This document shows, in pieces, positions 58,518-64,000 of a DNA stretch of 64,000 nt. Under the pieces are notes generated by a model. It did no database searches and was not told the DNA's origin. It worked only from the letters and a program-made list of their open reading frames with translations. A program made the translations under genes and the position numbers. How positions within the stretch are numbered: the first letter of the stretch is position 1; every line of letters starts with the position of its first letter. The DNA comes from Tabrizicola sp. (GTDB lineage: Bacteria; Pseudomonadota; Alphaproteobacteria; Rhodobacterales; Rhodobacteraceae), in NCBI RefSeq assembly GCF_030373185.1, contig NZ_JAUCZH010000001.1, positions 744,001 to 808,000 of the forward strand, in the 5' to 3' direction.

Positions 58518-59912
58518 ATGCAGAAAACCTTTATCGGCCCGCATCTGCGTCGCTTGCGGATGGAGCGTGGCGAAACGCAAGGAGCCATGGCGCGGGCGCT
58601 CGGGATCAGCCCTTCCTATGTCAACCTCTTGGAAAACAACGAACGTTCAGTCTCTGTCTACGTGATGCTGAAACTGTTTGAGGCATACGGAGTCGACTGG
58701 CGCGAGATTGCTGAAGAGGATGGTTCAGGCCAGTTGGCCGACCTGCGGGCCGCGCTGCAAGATCCGATCTTCACAGATGCGCGGCCGGACCTGACCCAAC
58801 TTCGTGCCGCACTTGTACACGCGCCTGATCTCGCTGCGGCCTTCCTGCGGCTGCATCGCAGTTGGCAGGCAGCGACAGACCAGCTGTTGTCGCTGAACGA
58901 AGGCGACGCGCGGGCGATCAACGCCACGCCCGAGGCCGCGGTGCATAATGTGTTTCGCCGGCACCGCAACCATTTCCGCGATCTTGAAGAGGCGGCCGAA
59001 GCCTTCTGGCCGGCTCCGGTCGAGCGGGATGAAATCTATGTCGCCTTGAAGCGGCGTCTGAAGGATGGGCTTGGCATTTCGGTCAGACTGGCGCGCGTCG
59101 AGGATCTGCCCGGAACGCTGCGCCAATATGACGAAACGCGCCGCGAGATTCTTTTGTCCGAAGCGCTGGACCATACCAACCGCACGTTCCAGCTGGTCCA
59201 TATGTGCGGCCTTCTCGAACAACGCGCGCTTCTGGACAGGCTGATCGACAGGACGGGCCTTGCCGATCCGCGCGGGGTGGCGCGGCTGCGGGTGGAACTG
59301 GCAAACTACTTCGCTGCGGCCGTTCTGATGCCCTATGCGGCGTTTCTGGCCGAGGCGCGGGCCACCAAATATGACCTTGACCATATCGCCACCCGCTTTG
59401 GCGTCAGCTTCGAGCAAGCCTGCCACCGCGCCACCACTCTGCAACGCGAAGGCGCGCAGGGGGTGCCGTTCTTCTTTCTGCGCATCGACAAGGGCGGCAA
59501 TGTGACCAAGCGGTTCAATGCGACCGATTTTCATCTGGCCGAATATGGTGGCGCCTGTCCGCGGCTGGACGTGCATACCAGCTTTCGGACTCCTGGGAAG
59601 ATCGTCCAGCAATTTGTTGAAATGCCAGATAAATCTCAGTACTTCGTATTCTCGCGAACGGTGGACCGGCCAACCTGGATCCGGCATGCGCAGGACAACC
59701 GGCTTGCGGTGGCGATGGGCTGCATGATCGAGCATGCCGGCGAGATCGGCTATGCCGAGGCGTTTTCCGTGACGGGCGCGCGGATGGTCCCGATCGGGAT
59801 CAACTGCCGGGTCTGCCCGCGCGCAAATTGCGATCAGCGCGCACATCAGGCGACCATTCTGACCCAACCGGTTGACGAGAAGCGCCGGGGGGCCACGCGG
59901 TTTGACGGCTAG
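58518..59912 (+). CDS. Short-chain fatty acyl-CoA regulator (ScfR/PccR/RamB-like)
   Basis: A 464-residue regulator with N-terminal XRE helix-turn-helix (about residues 8-60), a central IrrE/ImmA-like region (about 155-300) that has lost the HExxH zinc motif (LVHMCGLLEQ), and a C-terminal DUF2083-type domain with a cysteine group (CRVCPRANC, about residue 440). This layout is that of RamB and PccR, which respond to acetyl- or propionyl-CoA. ATG 58518 is preferred to GTG 58506. Divergent from sga, so an acyl-CoA such as acetyl-, malyl- or glyoxylate-derived compounds may be the signal. Confidence 0.88.
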   Translation: MQKTFIGPHLRRLRMERGETQGAMARALGISPSYVNLLENNERSVSVYVMLKLFEAYGVDWREIAEEDGSGQLADLRAALQDPIFTDARPDLTQLRAALVHAPDLAAAFLRLHRSWQAATDQLLSLNEGDARAINATPEAAVHNVFRRHRNHFRDLEEAAEAFWPAPVERDEIYVALKRRLKDGLGISVRLARVEDLPGTLRQYDETRREILLSEALDHTNRTFQLVHMCGLLEQRALLDRLIDRTGLADPRGVARLRVELANYFAAAVLMPYAAFLAEARATKYDLDHIATRFGVSFEQACHRATTLQREGAQGVPFFFLRIDKGGNVTKRFNATDFHLAEYGGACPRLDVHTSFRTPGKIVQQFVEMPDKSQYFVFSRTVDRPTWIRHAQDNRLAVAMGCMIEHAGEIGYAEAFSVTGARMVPIGINCRVCPRANCDQRAHQATILTQPVDEKRRGATRFDG

Positions 59913-59929
59913 AAGCGGAGGGTTCACAC

Positions 59930-59964
59930 CCCTGCACCCCCGTGGAGTATTTCTCAAAAGAGCA
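59930..59964 (+). repeat. Intergenic repeat, copy 3
   Basis: GGTTCACACCCCTGCACCCC (59930-area) and CGTGGAGTATTTCTC followed by AAAAGAGCA. The part from GCACCCCC to AAAAGAGCA matches copy 2 closely. It lies between two convergent genes (regulator and dimethylglycine dehydrogenase-like), a position fitting an element at transcript ends. Confidence 0.55.
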
Positions 59965-59966
59965 GA

Positions 59967-62393
59967 TCAGGCTTTGACTCGCGTATTTTGCGGGTCATAG
60001 AGCGGAGCAAGGTGGACCTGGGCAAGGACGCGCTCAGACGCGACTTCCAACTCGTAAGTGCCTGAGCGGATGAAGTCTTCCGTCACGCCCTCCGGGTGGC
60101 GGATGTAGCCGAGGCCGATGGCCTTGCCGACAGTGTGGCCAAATCCGCCGGATGAAAGCCATCCGACGCGTTCGCCGTTTCGGTAGATCGTTTCTCGGCC
60201 AAGCAAGATCACCTCGGGCGCGGCGCTGAAGGTAGCGAGGCGCTTCTTCACGCCCTTTGCCAGTTGCACGGCCACGGCCTCGCGGCCAAGGAACGGCAGG
60301 CCGGATTTCATCTTGCAGGCCCAGGCAAGGCCCGCCTCGACCGGGGTGTGATCGGGGCCGATGTCGCTGCCCCAGGCGCGGTAGCCTTTTTCAAGCCGCA
60401 GCGTCTCGATGGCCCGGTAGCCGGCGTTGGTGACCTGGCCGGTTGCCATCAGGGCCTCGTAGACCGTGACGGCAACTTCGGTGGGCATGTGCAGTTCCCA
60501 GCCAAGTTCGCCAACGTAAGTCACACGCAGGGCAAGGACCGCGCAGCCGGCGATGGAAATCGTGCGGGCCGAGCCAAAGGGGAAGCCTGCATTGGACAGG
60601 TCATCAGGGCAAAGCGATTGCAGGATATCGCGTGAGCGTGGCCCCATGACGGAAAGGACGGCCGACCCGGAGGTCACATCGAAGAGTTGAACATTCCCGC
60701 ACAAGTTACGGGAAATCCAGTCGAAATCATGTGTGGCAAACCCGGTCCCCGTGACGATGTAGAATTCATCCGCCGCGCGGCGGACCACGGTCAGGTCACA
60801 TTCGATGCCGCCCTTTTCGTTCAGCATCTGGGTGTAGGTCAGGCTGCCGACAGCCCGGTCCACGTTCCCCGCCGCGATCCAGTTCAGTGCCTTGGCCGCA
60901 TCCGGCCCCTTGAGCGCGAATTTGGCGAAGGAGGTCTGGTCGATCACGACGCAACCCTCGCGTGCGGCCCTGTGTTCGCGGCCCACGGCATCAAACCAGC
61001 CGGGGCGCTGGTAGGAATAGTGGTCTTCAGCCACTTCCCCCGGAGCCGCGAACCAGTTCGGACGTTCCCAGCCCAGCTTTTCGCCGAAACAGGCCCCCGC
61101 CGCTTTCAGTTGCGCATAAAGCGGCGAGCGCCGGGTGGGTCGGGCAGAGCGCATTTCCTCGGCCGGCCAGGCGATCGTGTAGTGCTTGGCATAGGCCTCC
61201 ATCGTGCGGCTGCGGACCCAGTCCGTCACCCTGTGGGGCGGGCCGAAGCGGCGAATGTCCACCGGCCAGAGGTCATAGGGCGCAGACCCGGTGGCGACCC
61301 ATTCGGCCAGCGCCATACCGGCCCCGCCGCCGGATGCGATGCCGAAGGCGTTGAAACCGGCGCCGACGAAGAAGTTCCTCAGCTCCGGGGCCTCGCCCAG
61401 AATGAAGTTCCCGTCGGGCGTGAAACTTTCCGGCCCATTGATCAGCTGCTTGACGCCGGCATTGGCAAGGGCCGGGACGCGGGCGATGGCGTCATCCATG
61501 AACTGGGAATAGTGGTCGAAATCGCTGGTGAGCAGTTCGAAGTGAAAGCCCTCCGGGATGCCGTTTTGCGCCCAGGGTTTCGGGTTCGGTTCATACCCGC
61601 CCCAGACAAGGCCGCCGACCTCTTCCTTCCAGTAGGTCAGCCGATCCGGGTCGCGCAGGGTGGGTAGGGTCGGGGTCACCCCCTCGATCCTTTCGGTGAC
61701 CATGTATTGATGTTCAACCGAAACGAGGGGGACGTTGACGCCAACAGTCGCCGCAAGGCTGCGGGTCCACTGGCCAGCGCAACAGACCACCTTTTCACAT
61801 TCGATGGTGCCGAAGGGGGTCTCTACCCCCCGGATCCGGCCGTCTTCGACGATGATCCGGGTGACGGGCGTATCCTCGAAGATCTTCACCCCCGCCATCC
61901 GCGCGCCCCGGGCAAGCGACTGGGTGATGTCCGAGGGGTTGGCCTGCCCGTCGGTCGGCAGATAGGCGGCCCCCACCAGATCGTCGATCGTCATCAGGGG
62001 CCAGAGATCCTGCGCTTCCTTCGGGGTCAGCAGGTGCATCTCAAGCCCGAAGGAATGTGCCGTGGTGGCCTGGCGCTTCACTTCGGTCCAGCGTTCGGCG
62101 TTGCAGGCAAGGCGCAGCCCCCCGTTCATCTTCCAGCCGGTCTGTAGCCCGGTCTCCGCCTCCAGCGTCTTGTAAAGCGCGACCGAATGGCCAAGAAGCT
62201 GGGTGATGTTGGCGCTGGTGCGCAACTGGCCGACCAGCCCCGCCGCGTGAAAGGTGGTGCCGGAGGTAAGCTTCTTGCGCTCCAGAAGCACGGTATCGCT
62301 CCAGCCGAGCTTGCCAAGGTGATAGGCCACGGAACAGCCGACGATCCCGCCCCCGATGATGACGGCACGGGCGGTGGTGGGAAGGTCGGTCAT
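59967..62393 (-). CDS. Dimethylglycine/sarcosine dehydrogenase-like flavoprotein
   Basis: An 808-residue FAD enzyme with an N-terminal DAO-type domain (GGGIVGCSVAYHLGKLG, about residue 14), the flavin-attachment motif SGTTFHAAGLVG (His about residue 49) and a C-terminal GcvT-like domain (about 430-800) that passes the released methyl group to tetrahydrofolate. It would demethylate dimethylglycine or sarcosine to give 5,10-methylene-tetrahydrofolate. Exact substrate is open. It follows the phosphotransferase gene with a four-base overlap (ATGA). Confidence 0.9.
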   Translation of the reverse strand: MTDLPTTARAVIIGGGIVGCSVAYHLGKLGWSDTVLLERKKLTSGTTFHAAGLVGQLRTSANITQLLGHSVALYKTLEAETGLQTGWKMNGGLRLACNAERWTEVKRQATTAHSFGLEMHLLTPKEAQDLWPLMTIDDLVGAAYLPTDGQANPSDITQSLARGARMAGVKIFEDTPVTRIIVEDGRIRGVETPFGTIECEKVVCCAGQWTRSLAATVGVNVPLVSVEHQYMVTERIEGVTPTLPTLRDPDRLTYWKEEVGGLVWGGYEPNPKPWAQNGIPEGFHFELLTSDFDHYSQFMDDAIARVPALANAGVKQLINGPESFTPDGNFILGEAPELRNFFVGAGFNAFGIASGGGAGMALAEWVATGSAPYDLWPVDIRRFGPPHRVTDWVRSRTMEAYAKHYTIAWPAEEMRSARPTRRSPLYAQLKAAGACFGEKLGWERPNWFAAPGEVAEDHYSYQRPGWFDAVGREHRAAREGCVVIDQTSFAKFALKGPDAAKALNWIAAGNVDRAVGSLTYTQMLNEKGGIECDLTVVRRAADEFYIVTGTGFATHDFDWISRNLCGNVQLFDVTSGSAVLSVMGPRSRDILQSLCPDDLSNAGFPFGSARTISIAGCAVLALRVTYVGELGWELHMPTEVAVTVYEALMATGQVTNAGYRAIETLRLEKGYRAWGSDIGPDHTPVEAGLAWACKMKSGLPFLGREAVAVQLAKGVKKRLATFSAAPEVILLGRETIYRNGERVGWLSSGGFGHTVGKAIGLGYIRHPEGVTEDFIRSGTYELEVASERVLAQVHLAPLYDPQNTRVKA

Positions 62394-63277
62394 TGGGATG
62401 TCCTGAAGGCGGCCAGGGCGGCGCGGTAGGTTTCAAGGTAATCGGCCGTATAGGCGGCATAGTCGAAATCAAGGCCAGAGTGGATTTCCTGGACCATGGA
62501 CCACATCGCCTCACGCAGGGCCGCGGCCGCCTTCATCGCGCGAAAGCGCCGCCACAGGTCTGCATCGGGCGGCTGGCCGTAGTAAGCGGTCAAAAGCCAA
62601 CCTTCTTGTGCGGCGTCCAGCTCATTGTTGGCCGCCAGTCCGCCAAGGTCGAATAGCGGCGAGTTCCACCCGGCATAATCCCAGTCGATCAGCCACATCC
62701 GGCGGCCGTCATGCAGAAAATTGGCTGGCAAAAGATCGTTGTGGCCAAAGACCAGTTCAATGCGGCCAACGGCGGATTCAAGCATGGCGGCTTCGTCCAT
62801 CAACCCCTGCAAAAGCGGCAGATGGCGCGAAGACCCGTCCGACAGGGTGGCGGCATAGTCGCGCAGCACCTGAAACACCCAAAAACACAGTGCAGGGCCG
62901 CGCAGGTGTCGGGGAATGTCGCGGTGGGCATGCATCACAATGGCCAAAGCCTGTTCCAGCAGATCCTGCTGGCGCAGGTCTTCGGCAGTCATCGTGCGGC
63001 CTTCGACAAAGTCGATCACAAGTGCGCCGGGTTCGTGGTGGATCACGGCAGGCGAAACACCGGCGGCATGGGCGGCGCAGCTGGCCGCCAGTTCATTGAA
63101 GCGCATGATCTGGTGAACCGGAATGTCGTCGCCAATCCGCACCACCGCCCGGCGCTTGGCATCGGTGACCAACACATTGAGGTTGGTGATGCCCCCACCT
63201 AGGGCCACGGCCGTCGCCTGCCCCGACCAGATCGGCAGAGACAGCGCGCGGGCCAGAGGATCCTGCAAGACACTCAT
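62390..63277 (-). CDS. Choline-kinase/aminoglycoside-phosphotransferase-like protein
   Basis: A 295-residue kinase-fold protein with the catalytic motif FGHNDLLPANFL (Asp about residue 180) and the metal-binding LIDWDYAG (about 199), typical of choline/ethanolamine kinase-like (APH) proteins. Start at 63277 (MSVLQDPLARA). It overlaps the dimethylglycine dehydrogenase-like gene by four bases, which ties it to choline or betaine metabolism; that link is inference. Other APH proteins phosphorylate sugars or antibiotics. Confidence 0.82.
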   Translation of the reverse strand: MSVLQDPLARALSLPIWSGQATAVALGGGITNLNVLVTDAKRRAVVRIGDDIPVHQIMRFNELAASCAAHAAGVSPAVIHHEPGALVIDFVEGRTMTAEDLRQQDLLEQALAIVMHAHRDIPRHLRGPALCFWVFQVLRDYAATLSDGSSRHLPLLQGLMDEAAMLESAVGRIELVFGHNDLLPANFLHDGRRMWLIDWDYAGWNSPLFDLGGLAANNELDAAQEGWLLTAYYGQPPDADLWRRFRAMKAAAALREAMWSMVQEIHSGLDFDYAAYTADYLETYRAALAAFRTSQ

Positions 63278-63591
63278 TTCGGCCTGCAAGCAATGGGGCG
63301 GTGTGATCGTGACACGGGCGCGGCTTCTCAATGTGCAGGACGGGCGGACCCAAGGGGTCAGGCCCGCCCGAAGGATGCGTCAGAGGGTCCAGACCACTGG
63401 CGCACCAAGAATGAAGGTCAACTTGCGGATGAGGGATTGCCCGCAAACAGTCCTTGAAAAAAAAGAGTGGGCGCCAAGGGGCAGTCTGTCAAAGGGATTT
63501 GTGATCATTTGTGTGGTGTTGAGTGGTTCTTGTTGAATTAGGCAGGTGAAAAGACATAACATCACATTATCCCTCGAACCTGGGCAGTCAG
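63278..63591. other. Intergenic region between the kinase gene and the DeoR-type gene
   Basis: About 314 bases without a convincing gene, carrying divergent promoters. It contains an A8 run (63459-63466 area) without a stem, repeated TTTGTG elements near 63499-63514, and two direct repeats TGTTGA at 63517-63522 and 63531-63536 which could be operator half-sites of the DeoR-type regulator. No small gene or RNA is recognisable. Confidence 0.4.
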
Positions 63592-64000
63592 ATGCTGCAA
63601 AATGAACGCGAACGCGCAATCCTTGATCTGCTGATGCAATCGGGGTCGGCCCGAATCAAGGATCTGTCGGTCACCCTTGGCGTCAGCGAGGAAACCGTGC
63701 GCCGGACGTTGAAACGGCTGGAATCAATGGGCGGTCTGACCCGGGTCCATGGCGGAGCACAATTGCGCGACTGGGGAGCCGAACCCAGCTTTGCGCTGCG
63801 GCTGGGCGTCAACATTGATGCCAAGCGGCGGATTGCTGCGCGGCTTGCGGGGTTGATCGAACACGGGGCCTCGCTGTTTCTGGATGTGGGGTCGACCACG
63901 GCCTTTGTGGCGCAGGCTTTGCGCGATCACCGCGATCTTCTGGTGGTGACGAATTCGCTGGCGGTGGCGCAGACATTGGCCGGGCGTGGGGGCAACCGGG
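63592..64000 (+). CDS. DeoR-family transcriptional regulator (3' end outside window)
   Basis: The first 136 residues of a DeoR/GlpR-type regulator, read from the ATG at 63592. Helix-turn-helix: SARIKDLSVTLGVSEETVRRTLKRLE (about residues 18-44, given here in two parts: SARIKDLSVTLG and VSEETVRRTLKRLE), then RVHGGA, the typical hinge, and the sugar-phosphate sensor start LFLDVGSTTAFVAQAL. The gene continues past 64000. Its targets are probably the genes further right; the divergent kinase gene is another candidate. Confidence 0.88.
   Translation, partial: MLQNERERAILDLLMQSGSARIKDLSVTLGVSEETVRRTLKRLESMGGLTRVHGGAQLRDWGAEPSFALRLGVNIDAKRRIAARLAGLIEHGASLFLDVGSTTAFVAQALRDHRDLLVVTNSLAVAQTLAGRGGNR

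Noticed and set aside
63380-63619. 79-codon minus-strand frame in front of the DeoR-type gene
   Set aside because: No ribosome binding site, overlaps the start of the DeoR-type gene and has no recognisable features.

Overview
This window is chromosomal DNA of a high-GC alphaproteobacterium, most probably a member of the Rhodobacteraceae (Rhodobacterales). The evidence is the gene content: a CckA hybrid kinase, a magnesium-type HemB, a small membrane protein usually labelled 'component of SufBCD complex' in this family, Methylobacterium-like serine-cycle enzymes, an ScfR-type acyl-CoA regulator and a short intergenic repeat of Rhodobacteraceae type. It is ordinary, densely packed chromosome. 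I see no rRNA or tRNA gene, insertion sequence, prophage or CRISPR array.

Region by region. 1-8.9 kb is an alpha-glucoside utilisation locus: a LacI-type repressor and a GH1 beta-glucosidase (cut by the window edge) point left, and aglE-aglF-aglG-aglA-aglK point right. 9-12.5 kb holds an unassigned set: a FemAB/GNAT-like transferase, a PhyH-type dioxygenase, a TDT-family transporter and a glutamine amidotransferase. 12.6-22.6 kb is housekeeping: guaB, an RsmB-type methyltransferase, cckA with a CtrA box in front, hemB, a small membrane protein and mfd. 22.6-31.4 kb mixes a Bcr/CflA exporter, a FrnE-like DsbA protein, an acyl-CoA synthetase, a XRE-cupin regulator, an entericidin-like lipoprotein, a peptide-binding protein, a candidate small RNA, bdhA-patatin and a DUF502 protein. 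31.5-35.8 kb carries psuG-psuK (pseudouridine breakdown), a homocysteine S-methyltransferase-type enzyme and an enolase-superfamily enzyme. 36-43 kb carries rpsB-tsf, a solo LuxR regulator, gph-rpe, ndk and an ABC-F ATPase. 43-54 kb carries marC, a retropepsin-like membrane protein, holC, pepA and the envelope operon lptF-lptG-lptD-surA-pdxA-rsmA.

54-62.4 kb is the metabolically most distinctive part. A leftward cluster sga-mcl-mtkA-mtkB encodes the glyoxylate-regenerating half of the serine cycle: malate to malyl-CoA, malyl-CoA to acetyl-CoA plus glyoxylate, and serine plus glyoxylate to hydroxypyruvate plus glycine. It is transcribed divergently from an ScfR-family regulator, with three TGTAAAT elements in the shared control region. 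Next to it lies a dimethylglycine/sarcosine dehydrogenase-like flavoprotein coupled to a choline-kinase-like phosphotransferase. This suggests (inference) that methyl groups from choline or betaine feed one-carbon and glyoxylate metabolism here. A DeoR-type regulator starts at the right edge and runs out of the window.

The most interesting non-coding signals are the CtrA box before cckA, a complete promoter-hairpin-terminator unit near 28.75 kb that looks like a small RNA, the ScfR control region, a hairpin over the ribosome binding site of the solo luxR gene, and three copies of one intergenic repeat.
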